From: Chamaecyparis obtusa
Lineage: Eukaryota > Streptophyta > Pinopsida > Cupressales > Cupressaceae
Length of the DNA stretch: 64,000 nt
Direction of reading: 5' to 3'
Assembly: GCA_027943335.1 (NCBI GenBank)
Contig: BSBK01004089.1
Coordinates: 1,322,501 to 1,386,500, forward strand
The translations under genes and the position numbers were made by a program. The notes beneath the pieces are model-generated. The model ran no database searches. It saw only the letters and a program-made list of their open reading frames with translations, and was not told the origin of the DNA. Positions 11,515 to 23,640 of this stretch are shown here, one piece after another. The number at the start of each line of letters is the position of its first letter. The first letter of the stretch is position 1.

Positions 11515-12429
11515 ATGTATAAGAGGGAAGTACCAAAACTGAACAAAGAGAACTTCGTAGTATAGAAAAGTAGAATGAAGCTGCACATATCTAGAATTGG
11601 GAATTCTGCACTAGATTTGATGGAGAATGGCTACATACAGCCGCCCACTGGTCCCCTAACTCTTGATCAACTAAAGGACAAGCATGAACACAATGTTATT
11701 ATGATGGAACTTGCTGCTGCCTATACTGATGTTGAATTTGAAGATATTAAGACATGCATGACTGCCAAAGCAATGTGGGATAAATTAACAAAAATATACA
11801 GTGGAGATCTGAATGTCAAAAGAGCCCGAGCTGAAAGTCTGAGAGGTAGATTTGATGATATGAGAATGAAACAAGGTGAGAACATTGTCCAATATTCAAA
11901 TAGACTCAAAGAGGTGGTACATGCTATTAGAGCATCTGATGGAGTAATTGATGATGAAACAATGATAAGCAAGATTGTCAAAACTTTGCTACCAGTTTAT
12001 GCAATCAAGATTTCTGCAATTCATGAAACAAGAGCTACATCCAACCTTACTCTTGACACTTTGATTGGTAAACTTACAAATTTTAAATTAAACAACTTTG
12101 ATAACAATGTTGTTCCTTCTATTTAATCCACTTTCATGTCTTCTTTGAAGATTGGAAAGTCTAGCAGGAATAGTAAGAATTGTGATAGTGATGACAATAC
12201 CAATGATGAACTTGATGAGCTTGAAGCACTTATGGCTAGAAGATTTCCCAAAGGAAAAGGAAGGTATAGAGGTAAGCTACCTTTGGCATGCTTTAATTGT
12301 AAAGAAGTCAGTCACATCACTGCTAGATGTCCTCAGAAGAAAGATGATGATAGATCCAAAGATCGATTTGAAGGAAGCTATGGGAGAAGAGTTAACAAAG
12401 GTTACCGACACAACAACGGAGACAACTGA
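11515..12429 (+). pseudogene. Element C gag with CCHC zinc knuckle
   Basis: The frame starts at ATG 11515 and runs to 12429, with in-frame stops at 11563 (TAG, where Trp is expected), 12124 (TAA) and 12427 (TGA). It encodes a Copia-type gag core (AMWDKLTKIYSGDLN, GENIVQYSNRLKEVV) that would build the virus-like particle, then a basic region with the knuckle CFNCKEVSHITARC at about 12292-12333, a CX2CX4HX4C motif that binds RNA. The start is chosen because it is the first ATG after the primer site and in frame with the gag core. The stops fit single-base changes, mainly G-to-A or C-to-T. Confidence 0.88.
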
Positions 12430-12992
12430 GATGATAAAGGCAAAAAGGTATGTTACATAGCCAAAGATATTGAAACCGAATATGATTTTGATGATGATAT
12501 AGAATTTTTATTTGTTGCTATGAAAGATGACTTAGAGGAGGAAGGGAAACATGAAGAGACATCATTGATCTCTAAAGTAGAAATGATACATGGATCATAG
12601 ATAGTGACTATACACATCATATGACTGGTGATGTAGAGAAGTTTGATCATCTTGTTGAATATAATGGAGGATATATGAGAATAGGAAATGATGCACCTTG
12701 TATGGTAAGAGGTAAAGGCTCACTGATGATCAATGACAGAATACAATGTGAAAATGCATATTGGGTAGATGGATTGAACTATAATTTGTTAAGTGTGGCT
12801 CAGCTAAACAATTCAGGCCACCGACTAGCTTTTGAGAGAAAAAGGGTGAAGATCTATGATGATGAAGGAAGACTTGTCAGAACTGGTACACAATCCAGAG
12901 GTAATCTATTCTATCTTGATATGGATCCGTCTTCTTGTTTGTTAATAAAGGATGAAGATGCTTGGTTGTGGCATAGAAGGTATGCCATGTGA
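12430..12992 (+). pseudogene. Element C protease and GAG-pre-integrase region
   Basis: After the zinc knuckle the gag frame continues to about 12600, then the reading shifts by one frame to give TWIIDSDYTHHMTGD at about 12588, the aspartic protease active site. The usual D-S-G is D-S-D, so the essential Gly is lost. The following AYWVDGLNYNLLSVAQL and LWHRR are the pre-integrase segment. A further one-base loss near 12977 changes frame just before the integrase zinc region (HVNFDN in the next frame). The protein would have cleaved the polyprotein; this copy cannot. Confidence 0.85.
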
Positions 12993-14040
12993 ACTTTGAC
13001 AACATGATCAAGATTAGTAGAAAGAAAAGAGTTAGAGCATTGCCTAACTTGTCAAAACCTGATCATGCCATGTGCCATGAATGTCAGAAAGGTAAGATGA
13101 CTAAGTCTAGTTTTAAAAGCAAAGACTATTCAACAAAGAAGATACTTGAGTTGGTTCATACCAACCTATGTGGTCCTATGCGAACTCAGAGCTATTCTGG
13201 TGATATATATTTTATTCTTTTTGTTGATGACTATACTAGACTGATGACTGTTATGTTTCTGAAAGAGAAATCTAAAGCTTTCAAAATGTTTAAGTGGTAT
13301 AAGGCTAAGGTAGAGAAAGAAACTGGAAAGGAAATAAAATGCTTAAGATCTGATAGAGGAGGTGAATTTATCTCTGATGAATTTACTAATTTTTGTAATG
13401 AGCATGGAATTAAAAGACAGGTATCTACACCGAGGACACCTCAGCAAAATGGCATTGCTGAAAGGAGGAACAAGTCTATAATTGACTGTGCTAGAACATT
13501 AATGATACAAAAGAATGTTGCTCAGACATATTGGAGAGAAGCTGTTAGTACAACTGTGTATGTTCTTAATCGAGTATAATTGAAGAAGGACTCCAACCGA
13601 ACACCTTATGAACTATGGTTTGGACACAAACCTACTGTAAGTTATTTTAGAATTTTTGGAAGCAAATGCTTTATTTTGAAAGATGAAAGAAATGGAGAAT
13701 TTGATTCTAAAGGAGATGAAGGGATATTTATGGGATATTCCACTACAAGTAAAGCATATAAATGTTTGAATAAGGTTAGAAATAAGATAGTTGAAAGTAC
13801 TAATTTTCATGTTGATGAGTTTGATGATAAGAACACAAAGGAAAATACAAAGGAACCGAAAGACTACAGTAGATTCACTTACATTGAACATCTAGAGTAT
13901 CTACCGACACCACAAACTATAACAACCGATCAGTAGAGAAACAATGTAGGACAACAGGCAACACAAATCAAGGAACGAGATGGAGCTATTGAGCAAGAAA
14001 ATGACCCTGAGTAGGATGAGCAAGAAAGGAGAAATCAAGT
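12993..14040 (+). pseudogene. Element C integrase
   Basis: The frame encodes the zinc-binding CHECQKGKM, then the core: FVDDYTR with the first catalytic Asp region, LRSDRGGEF with the second Asp, and TPQQNGIAERRN with the Glu, so the D-D-E set appears intact. The C-terminal part includes TPYELWFGHKP and the conserved FGSKCF segment typical of Copia integrases. In-frame stops lie at 13577 (TAA) and 13934 and 14012 (TAG). It precedes reverse transcriptase, the defining Copia order. Confidence 0.9.
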
Positions 14041-14990
14041 TTTGGCTAGTTTTGTCAGAAGACATCATCTTGAGACACAAATCATTGGAGACAGACATGC
14101 TGGAATGCAAACTAGAAGCAAAACAAGAAAAGGTATATGTTTAATTTGTGAATTTGAACCTAAAAATGTGAAAGTTGCATTAGAGAATGAAGAATGGGTT
14201 AATGTAATGAAGGAGGAAATAGAGCAAATAAAGAAGAACAAAACTTGGTCCTTAGTACCCTAACCAAAAGATAAGAATGTTATCGGTGCTAAGTGGATAT
14301 ACAGGAATAAATTGAATGAAAATGGTGAAGTCACAAGAAATAAAGCTAGATTGGTATGCAAGGGATATGCACAGGAAGAAGGCATTGACTATGGTGAAAC
14401 ATTTTCACATGTTGCTAGATTAGAAGGAGTTAGAATGCTACTTGCATATGCTACACACAAGAAATTCAAAGTCTATCAAATGGATGCGAAGTCAGCATTT
14501 TTAAATGGTATACTTGAAGAAGAGGTCTACATCGAACAACCTGAAGGATTTGTTGATCCAATAATAAAGACATGGTATGTAGATTACATAAAGCTTTACA
14601 TGGATTGAAGCAAGCACCAAGAGCATGGTATGAAAGACTGCATACTTACTTGTTAAGTATTGGATTTGTTAGAACAAGTGAAAACAACAATCTATATGTG
14701 AAAGGTGATATTGATGATACTATTATCATTACTGAAATATTTGTTGATGATATTATTTTTGGAGGCTTAGATCTTGTCTGCAAGGCATTTGCTGATGAAA
14801 TGCAAAAGGAATTTGAAATGTCTATGTTCAGAGAGATTAAGTTCTTTCTTGGACTACAAGTGATTCAATAGAGTGATGGGATATTCATCACACAATCTAA
14901 ATACATAAAGGAAGTACTAAAGACATTTGGCATGAAAGATGCTAAACCTGTGGGAACATTGATGGCTACTAAATGCAAATTAAAAAATGA
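14041..14990 (+). pseudogene. Element C reverse transcriptase
   Basis: Copia RT motifs follow in order: [55 protein letters not shown] (first catalytic Asp block), [19 protein letters not shown] and FVDDIIFGG (the DD active site, intact). Stops are at 14261 (TAA) and 14869 (TAG), and a frame change lies near 14570 between the two catalytic blocks. The protein would copy element RNA into DNA in cytoplasmic particles. Despite the breaks the amino-acid sequence is well preserved, so the decay is moderate. Confidence 0.92.
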
Positions 14991-15693
14991 GGATGAAACT
15001 ATAGAGGTAAACTAGACACTTTACCGATCCAAGAATGGTAAGTTAATGTACGTAGTTCATAGTAGACTAGATATAGCACATGCTATGGGTATTGTTGCAA
15101 GATTTTTTGCTAATCCTAGAGAATCACACATGATAGCTACAAAAAGGATCTTAAGATACCTGAAGAAAATAAATAATTATGGACTATGGTATCCTAAGGA
15201 AGGGAAGTTTGAACTGAAAGTTTACACCGATGCTGATTGGGCTTGAAATGTGGATGATAGAAAAAGCACCACCGGAGGAGCATTTTTCTTTGGTGAAAGA
15301 CTTGTAACCTAGACAAGTAAAAAATAGGCTTGTATTTCTCACTCTATAGCTGAAGTAGAGTATGTTGTTGCTGCTACTAACTGCTCAAACATCGCATATA
15401 TCAAACAAGTGTTGGAAGGAATGAATGAGGTAATCACTGACTCGGTGATTATATATTGTGACAACACTAGTGCTATTAATATTTCAAAGAATCCTATGAT
15501 GCACTCTAAGACAAAGCATAGATCTATTAAGTATCATTACTTAAGAGAAAGATAGCAAGAGAAGCAAGTGAAGTTAGAATTTGTCACATCTAAAGAACAA
15601 CTTGTAGATATTTTTACAAAGCCTCTAACGAAGGACACATTTGAATACTTGAGGACTAGAGTTGGGGTCCGTCCCTTGTCTATCGGTCACTAA
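14991..15693 (+). pseudogene. Element C RNase H
   Basis: The same frame as the second half of RT continues with GKLMYVVHSRLDIA, RYLKKINNYGLWY, VYTDADWA, RKSTTGGAFFF, AEVEYVVAA, CDNTSAINIS and KHRSIKYHYLRE, the standard Copia RNase H with its catalytic acidic residues (D of TDADW, E of EVEY, D of CDN). Stops occur at 15013, 15244, 15310, 15325 and 15553. The reading ends at TAA 15691-15693. Sequence 15694-16170 is noncoding 3' leader to the polypurine tract. Confidence 0.92.
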
Positions 15694-16170
15694 TGTGATT
15701 TGGTTGTTGCATCAACCTACTTATATCAGAAGATCATTCATGTTGATGCAGCATAGTTCACACTTTGAATCATGTTCAAGGTTGTGATTAAGTTTGAGAA
15801 CTTGAATCGATTGGAATATTAGTATATGGAGATACAGAGGAAGACAAAATTGTATGTTTATTTGTTTCTTTGGCATTGCTGTCAAAGGGAGAGATAAATA
15901 ATATAAAAAAGGAACAAGCACCGATGAGAATTATCTAAGGGAGAGACAATCTGAATGAGACAGACTATTGAAGATCAGTTACAAAGAACAAGAGAACTGA
16001 AAAGAACACAACTACAGAATGGTAAAGCTTTATTATCTAATGCTGGTTTAGTAACGTAGTGATTAAACATATTAAGTCTATTTGACTTACAAAATTTTGT
16101 TTATAAAGTTGTAGAATGTATGTTTGGTATGTGTATGGTACATTTCATATTACTTGAGTTGCCATCAATG

Positions 16171-16184
16171 CCAAAAGGAGAGAT
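16171..16184 (+). other. Polypurine tract of element C
   Basis: ccaaaaggagagat directly precedes TGTTGGAC of the 3' LTR, as required for plus-strand priming. Confidence 0.85.
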
Positions 16185-17672
16185 TGTTGGACTACAACTG
16201 ATTTGGAATCTGATTGAAGAATCTGTGCTTAAAGATCACTGAGGAGTTGTTGAGTAGATATGTAATATGATTAAATTAGTATTATGTTGTCATTGATGTC
16301 AACTAGTTTGACAGTACTTATCTTGTAAGTTACTATATCGAGACATCTGAAGAAAGGTGAAAGAGATGAAGAACATATAAATCTACATGAGGAAAGATGT
16401 ACATGATAGATGAGGATAAGGAACACATTGAGTAACTTGTTGATGAGTCTATGACTTGATGATATTGACTTTATTATGTTGCATTCATCTATGATGAAGT
16501 ATAGAGCTGAAAGACACAAAGTAGTGTTGTCGGTAAATGAAGCAATTCTAGTATACACCGATGAAGTGTAGTGTATACCGATCATAGTATTAACTAAGTA
16601 GCGTTCACTAACACATTTCTTTGTTAATTGAGTGGAACAGAATGAACTAAATGATTAGTTTAGCTGATAAGATTGATGAGCCGAAAAGAGTATAACATTG
16701 AGGTAACGAATAATGTTTGTTACACAGATTGACGACTGATGAAATTTAGGAAAGATCTAAAGGATGAGAATCAAACGTGTTATTAACACAAGTGCCGAGA
16801 AAGTTTGAAGTGGCAAAATCTATGAATGTGGTTAAGCGACAAAATCTAATGGTGGAGAAGAAAATGATTTACTCATCTATATAAGAGAATAGAATTTCTT
16901 TATAAAAGGATGCTAGAAGAAGAGGAAACTATAAGAATATCACGTGAACAAGGTTTTCATGCATTCTGATCATACTGGTTAAGTAAGAACCGAGCTGCAG
17001 AACAATTACCGAGCTACAAAGAGCAATTACCGACGGACAGTAAGTTGATACAATATTGAATCTGAAGTGAAATATTGATCAGAAGGATTTGTATGGACTG
17101 AATATTGATCTGTAATCTGCAATTGAAGTTGTATTAAGGTAGGTCATTTACTGTTACATATTTAACCATTGTATCCAGTCAAAATCTCTTAATCGAGTGG
17201 ACTCTAAAAGTCTTATGATGTATCATTCATAGAATGAACATTGTTATCCTGTCAACCCCATAGTGAATGTTGGTTGGATGATAACTTCTAGTCTAAAATC
17301 CTCTAACAAGGTCACACCTAACAATGTGTTTGTAAACCTTTAACAGGGTTGGGTCTTAACCGACCTCACTTCAGAAGAGTGAATAATTTTGGGTTGCCGG
17401 TCCCAGGTGGTTTTTCCCTTTACAAGGTTTCCACGTTAAATCTCTTGTGTTATGTGTTGATTGTGATATCTGTTTGTTATCATTCTTTACATGTTACATG
17501 TTAGATTTGATCGGTAACTGTTATGGTATTAGAATGGTAATCGACAGAAGTACAAATAGTGAAAGTTTTTATTGTTTACCGAGGAGAAAAAATTGTAGAA
17601 GTTGTTTTGAATTATACATTTTATTTTGGGACACTAGATAACTGATTCACCCCCCTCTCAGTTATTCTAACA
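16185..17672 (+). repeat. 3' LTR of element C
   Basis: 1488 bp, same ends as the 5' LTR. In the first ~800 bp I count roughly 60 differences from the 5' LTR, mostly transitions. Confidence 0.95.
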
Positions 17673-17677
17673 TCTTG
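17673..17677. repeat. Right target-site duplication of element C (tcttg)
   Basis: Pairs with 9966-9970. After it B's LTR resumes at tccattgatcttg. Confidence 0.95.
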
Positions 17678-18155
17678 TCCATTGATCTTGTCTACTTGTC
17701 CCAAGCTTTGAGGACACAAACTTTGTATTGTCTTCAAGGGGTGGAACCAAAGACTCAACCAAGGCTTAATCATGATCAACTACACTACATCCCCTACCAT
17801 TGGGAAAATCTATAAAATGAAGGCCTAAATTCATCATAATTATCAACCACACATCTGAGAATTGCATTGAACCTATTGAAATTTGAGCTTAGAAAGGAAA
17901 TCTAGACTTAATTTAGCTTTCAAATTGGAATTGAACAATTAGCTTTAGCTTTAATCATTTATCTTTCTCATTCTAGGACCGTCATTAATGGAAGCTTGCT
18001 GAGAGCTTTGCATTAACATTTTTAGTTAGAGAGCCATAAGATGCTTAATTGTCAATTTCTAGCTTAGATAGATTGCTTAATTGTGGTTTGTTTAGTTTCT
18101 ATTTCATTTATTGTCAATACTAATCCTATGAAGATATTATTTCTTGTATACAAAA

Positions 18156-18172
18156 TGGTGCCCACCGTGGGG
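18156..18172 (+). other. Primer-binding site of element B
   Basis: tggtgcccaccgtgggg begins three bases after the LTR end. This TGG...GGGG form is common right after the 5' LTR of plant Gypsy elements; the tRNA was not identified. Confidence 0.75.
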
Positions 18173-18278
18173 TAGAATGCTTCACTATACTAAACGATTA
18201 GATTCATATCATTTTTGTCAAATTTGCATGTTTTTAACTCTCAGCTTTTTCAGGAAATATCACTTTTGATAGGTGAAA

Positions 18279-18640
18279 CAATGCTTTTGCATGATAAAAA
18301 AGTGCTTTCAAGCACTATTCCAGCACTTCGGCAATAAATTTGGGTGCCTTTTCCCCGATCAGTGGCACTTTTGATCTTTCTTTTATCTGTCGATTAATTC
18401 TATAGTGCTTTTGCAAAGATTAATAGTGCATTTTTGCTGACTACTAAGCGCTTTTGATATTTTACTGAGCGCTTTTTCTATACTTTTACCACCTTTAATA
18501 ATTTCCATAGCACTTCTGCTAGTTATTTGAGTGCTTTTGAATTTGATGATAGAGTTAAAGAAGCACTTTTAATCTGATTAACAATGCTTTTAAGCAGTAA
18601 AGTAGCACTTTCAAGCATTACAGGAGTGCTTTTTCATAAA
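18279..18640 (+). repeat. Cluster of about 15 GTGCTTTT / GCACTTTT motifs in B's leader
   Basis: Between 18279 and 18640 the motif occurs in forms such as agtgcttttgc, ggcacttttgat, agcgcttttg, agcacttctg, gagtgcttttg and agcactttcaag, about once per 24 bases. It is not a regular tandem repeat. It lies just downstream of the primer-binding site, where LTR elements carry RNA packaging and dimerisation signals. Confidence 0.8.
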
Positions 18641-19705
18641 TTGCTTATTTTCGTTATCTGATTGTGGTAAAATGATTTTCATAACTCTGCAGAATGTTTG
18701 ACCACAGAAAAACAAAAAATCCAAAGAGCAAGTTCAACAAAGAAGGCAAAGCTTTGACAAGTAAGGCTTAAAATTTAGTTTGTCTTTGTTTCTTCAAATT
18801 TATCTTTGGTTTCTTCACTTTGGTTGACTTTGTTGACTAACTTGTTGGAGAAAAAAAGAACATTGGAAAGGAACTATAGCCAAGGTAAGCATAAAATCAT
18901 GGAGATAACTCAAAAATACCCCTAACTTTTGTTAGCTACAAGGAAAGGTAAGCCTTAAAACTTGGTGATTTGCATGCTTAAATTGTGGCTTTGTCCTTTC
19001 AAAATCTAGTAATTTGGATAGCTTAAAGGAATAAACCAAACACTTAATTGAAAAACCCTTTCTTTGTAGAAAAGAGTAGCAATACTCGATTCTCATTAGT
19101 TAGTGGGTTGGAAATTGAACCTTGTTAAGTATGTTTGTTAAAAAGTGCTAATTTGTTTTTCCTTTTTTGCATGAAAAAAAGAAACAAAAAATAACGTCCT
19201 CCAGAGAATACCATGCTAGAACTTTAGTTGGGCTTGCCTCTTGAGAATTTCCTTAAAAGGGCTGGTGAGAGGGACAACCCAAAGTGGGATACACTTGCTT
19301 TTGTTGTGATAATCCAACCCACTATAAAAAAAATGCATACATCCTTAATGGGGTGTGTGACAAAAGGATACTAAATTTTTGAACTTCCTCGAGTAGTCCT
19401 CATGGATTGCGCAAAACTCTGACATACCAGTGGTGGGAAGCCTCCTAATATACTTGGAGGATGAAAGTTTAGTGTCCATTTTGAACAGAATCCATACTAA
19501 ATCCTTGATAAATTAGCAAGCCTACCTCATTAGAGTCATTTAAAAGCCAAATTTGATCTTAGGTAGATTGCTTGGAAGAATTTCTTCTGATAATTGATAA
19601 AATCATTGTGTTGTGCTTGAAGATCTTTGATTACAAAAAGAAAAAATTCATAACAATCCAAAAATCAATTAACAATAAAAATTCAAGAGAATATTCTATT
19701 CACAA
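18641..19705 (+). other. Remainder of element B leader, no gene seen
   Basis: Noncoding by eye. It contains aagcttaaaacttgg-like repeats around 18750-18970 and no recognisable domain. It separates the motif cluster from the gag-like reading frame. Confidence 0.5.
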
Positions 19706-21340
19706 ATGGAAAAAGAAATGGAAACATTATCCAACCAATTCTCATTAAGAACATTGTTTCCTTACCTCTATGATCAAGAAAAACATTATGAATGCCATAT
19801 CTTTGATAATTCAAAATTTGATAAAAAAGAATATCATGAAAACCCTATGTTTGATAAAAAATATCCTAATGATAAACCAATGTTTGATGAAGAGCCTATT
19901 TCAAAATATCAAGAGAATCTCATCCTTGATCAAGGAAATCAAGAGGAATTAGTCCCATCTCAACAATATTTATCATATGAAATTTCTTTGAGAAACACAA
20001 ATACATCCAAATATCCTTGGGATAGATCATTTACTCCTTTTGGAATTTCATACAAATTAGCTTTATAAAAACTCCTTTAAAATGATCTCATCATGTTGCC
20101 TCAAATCACTTCATGTGGTTTTATCTTTTTGAGAAACTATTGTGCATATCATAGACATAATGAACATGAAACTTCAGATTGCATGGAGTTGAAACATAAA
20201 ATCCAAAATGTTATTGATGATGATATAATTGAAATTGAAAATCCTAATGACTCATCTAATGAAGATACTACTCTCAAGAAAGATCAAACTTATGAACACA
20301 TGTCTAGTAGTGGTCCTCTTTTAGCTTTCATCTATTCCACCATTCCTCCATTTAATATAGAAGCAAAGCTATCCAATATTCCTCCATCAAACAAAGATCC
20401 AAATAGTTTTCATAATGATTATGTATACCCTCAAGGGCTACGTCTAAAAGAGATCCAAGCTAGCCTACATCTTGCTACAAACTTATTCCATGATTCAAAG
20501 GTTATAGACCCCAAGCCTTCATGTGCTACAATGCCTATCATCCCTATTTCAAATGAACATCCATCATCCCTTCAAGAATCCCATGTGAAGATCCAAACTC
20601 CTACATTGTCCTTAGAAGTGGCTCCATGTCAAGAGACTAATCAAAAGTGCAAAGAAACAAGTATTATGAAGGATCAAGATCAAGATAATCTCCCTTCTTA
20701 TCCTATATTTGACTAAAGTCCCATACCCCAAGAATCCCATGATGAATCCTTCATACCCTTCTATTTATTTCAAGAAGATATCCTTCCATCTCAAACACCC
20801 CATATTCCTTCACCTCCTAAGCAAGATCAAAGTATTCCTTCCAGCTCTAATGAACTTATTGAAAATGAAAAGAAAAGTATTCTTCCTAGGCTATCAAAAG
20901 ATCCTTGTCAAGAAAAAAGTACCCCAACATCCACTTTTCATAAGCCTCCATATCTATCTCAAGATTCAAATGCTCCTATCAAAGTCGCTCCTATCAAAGC
21001 TACATATAAACCTATTGGTACAAAGATAAATCTGAAAGATAAAAGCCTTGGCCATGAAGCTCAAAATAAAGATGTTGATATCCCTCCCACATCTCATTTA
21101 CCTTAATTTTTGCATAAGCATCATCCTTCTACATCTTCCAAATCCATCCTTGGTCCCTATATTACAAAGTGTAAACCTTCATATCTTCCATCTATATTAG
21201 GTCCCTATATCTTTCCATCAACCTTTCCTACCATCCCTATCCCACAATTCACTTACACTATATCCTATCAAGATCAACAAAGACATACATACTATTATAC
21301 ACTAAGTTTTCACCCTTGTTTCAAGCTCTCTTGGTCTTGA
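19706..21340 (+). pseudogene. Element B gag-like protein
   Basis: One frame can be followed from ATG 19706 to a stop near 21340, broken by stops at 20066, 20078, 20714 and 21104. The N-terminal part is acidic and has short repeats of the type PMFDKK/PMFDEE (about 19845-19900). Then YCAYHRHNEHETSDCMEL at about 20130-20190 resembles the Cys/His segment seen in Gypsy gag proteins (C...H..HN.H.T..C..LK..IQ). The rest is Pro/Ser/His-rich and low in complexity. I infer a structural RNA-binding protein for B; no protease or polymerase motif follows. Alternative: a decayed gag fused to a variable tail. Confidence 0.6.
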
Positions 21341-23640
21341 TAACTTAGTATAACATGGGAGTCATCTCCAGGTTGTGGGACCTATGCTAACTGAGATGAG
21401 ACCTCCAGGTTCTAGGCTGGATCCTCTTGGATAATCAACTTAATTTGCTTCTTTGACAAGAAAGTAAATTCTTGAGGGAAAAGGGATAGAAGGAATGCAT
21501 GAAAGGGAAATAACTGAAAGCAAACTATCCTACTAGGTGATACACCAAAATGATGGTATGAATTATAGTATGGAGGATGAAATCAACACATAGACTTAGG
21601 TCTAAGAGATCACAACTCACTAAATAGGTTTGCATCAATATTTCATAGAAAGGTTTGTAATAGAAAGAGGCTATTCAGGGAAAGAGAGAATTTCACAAAC
21701 AATAGCATTCCTAAGAATTGGACACAATATATAACCTACAAACAAATATCCACTTTTGCAAATAGGTATAGGAATGAGACAGATTGTTAGGGGGTTGAAG
21801 TATACCCACAAGGTCATTCAAATCAAATCACCCACAAGAATACACATGAATTGCAGAGAGAAAGAGGGATCAATAACCCTAAGATATCACTGAAAACATA
21901 CACATACTTAACTCAATAAGAGAAAATTCAGAGAAGAAGGTATAGGGATAGAAAGAATGTCACAAAGTACCTTTGCAATATCTAAACATCAATGAAAGGT
22001 TACAAGATGCAGAAGCTAGAGGGCAGAAAGAATGCCTCAGATAACTCCTCAGAAAGAAAAATCTCTCCTTTTACAAATGTAAACTCTGAGCTCTAAAAGC
22101 TCCAAAAAACATTATATACATCTCCTTCAATTGCACATAGGCAGGAGCAAAAACCTAATTAGGGTTTACAAATTTTCATAAAAATAATAGCGAACCCTAA
22201 TTCTATCAATTCTGATTATAAATGCCCATGAAAATATCCCAACCAATCAAATTATTGTTTGTGTGTCCATCCCTATACTGTATCTACCTACAGACAAGCC
22301 ACCTTGATCCATCTACCTCTCTAAAACTCAGGCTCACCATAATTGTTCAAATCTGGTACTCTCAAATATTTGAATATAAAAGAATATAATAGTCACAGGT
22401 GGTGCCAAGCCTTCTTCATCTACGACTGATATTCAAACCTGATCTATCTTTTAAAACATGGTCATCAGATCTTCTATTTTACCTGGGCATCGCTTATGTT
22501 CTTAACCTTAACTCATTTGGCAAATACATGACTAAGGCCTTCATTTCAGGTTCTTCTTTCTCTTTAGTTGCTGAATCTCCCGACACCTTATTTAACCCTA
22601 GCTTATTCTAGCGATTATGTGACAAACCTTTATCCCACTTTGATAGTCACTGAGTCACCTGAAGTCATTAGAATACTCTTTCCAATTGAGCAACTGCCCG
22701 ACTAAAGAGAAAAACTCATAGTCGCTAGATGGAAAAGAATATTCTCCCTTAATTAGGCAATCACCTGACTGAATCCACAAACCGGGCCCATCCTGCCACT
22801 TGTCATGATATTATTGCTTGACTTATAGACACCTCAAATTATTTGGCATAGGACCCACTCTGCTTTCCTTCATGGCCTAATACCCAATCGATGGCTGTTG
22901 CATGATCCCATGGCTCAGAAGATTCCTTTAGATCATAAGCTAGTCATAGATCTTACTTTACTACCACCTCACTTAAGAAATACTCAGACCCACTCTAATT
23001 CCACCTGTAATTCCCAGCAACCAATAAAAATTTAGCATGTCAGACGGACCCACCTGACATTGGCTAGAACACCTGGAAGATTGAACGACCATCTCATAAT
23101 TGTAAAAGCTTAGAAGATTCCATGTGATTATAAGACAACCGTAGATCTTCATTGAGCTGGTGCCCCTTGCAAATTCTCTGACAATGGTCCCACTGATAAA
23201 TCCTTGTCACCATCTGGCTAGCCAATGAAATGTGAGCACATCAAAACATGAGGACCCACCTGATAGAGCCCTGGCAATAAAGCAAGATCAACGGTTGGCG
23301 TATGATCACATGGGCTCAGAAGATTCCTTAAGATCATACACCAACCATAGATCTTACTTGATCTTTAACTACCTCAGAGCCGAGACCACTAGAAAAGATA
23401 ACCACTCACCAGATTGCAGGATGCCAAGGACTTGACTACTAGGAATAAGAGATCTTGCGTACACAGTCGCTCAGTCGCCAAATGAAAAGGGAAAAAACCT
23501 TTTGACTAGGAGATCTTGCAAACAAAGGGTAGTCGTGGGATTGGGAGATCTAAAAGAATATTCCACTGGGTCTTAGAGATCTTGTGACCAGCCTGAGCTT
23601 TAAAAGGCACACATGGGAAATGGAGACTTAAGTGGCTAAA
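21341..23640 (+). other. Element B internal noncoding region with ~190-bp imperfect repeats
   Basis: No coding region was recognised. Around 22917, 23110 and 23317 a block containing agaagattcc, agatcat and atagatctt recurs three times at 190-205-bp spacing, with text such as gacccacctgaca also repeated. This may be a nested insertion that separates the two coding parts of B, but no ends or target duplication were found. Confidence 0.45.

Larger units (their letters stand above)
9971..17672 (+). mobile_element. Element C: full-length Ty1/Copia retrotransposon, decayed
   Basis: C is 7702 bp, with LTRs 9971-11454 (1484 bp) and 16185-17672 (1488 bp), TG...CA ends, an iMet-type primer-binding site, a polypurine tract and a 5-bp target duplication. 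The internal order gag, protease, integrase, reverse transcriptase, RNase H is the Copia order. At least a dozen in-frame stops and three frame changes break the polyprotein. It sits within the 5' LTR of element B, so it arrived after B. Confidence 0.95.
9564..18152 (+). repeat. 5' LTR of element B (split by element C)
   Basis: The LTR starts TGTAATCACC and ends CTTGTATACA. It consists of 9564-9970 and 17678-18152; removal of C and one tcttg copy gives 882 bp, exactly the length of the 3' LTR. Confidence 0.92.
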
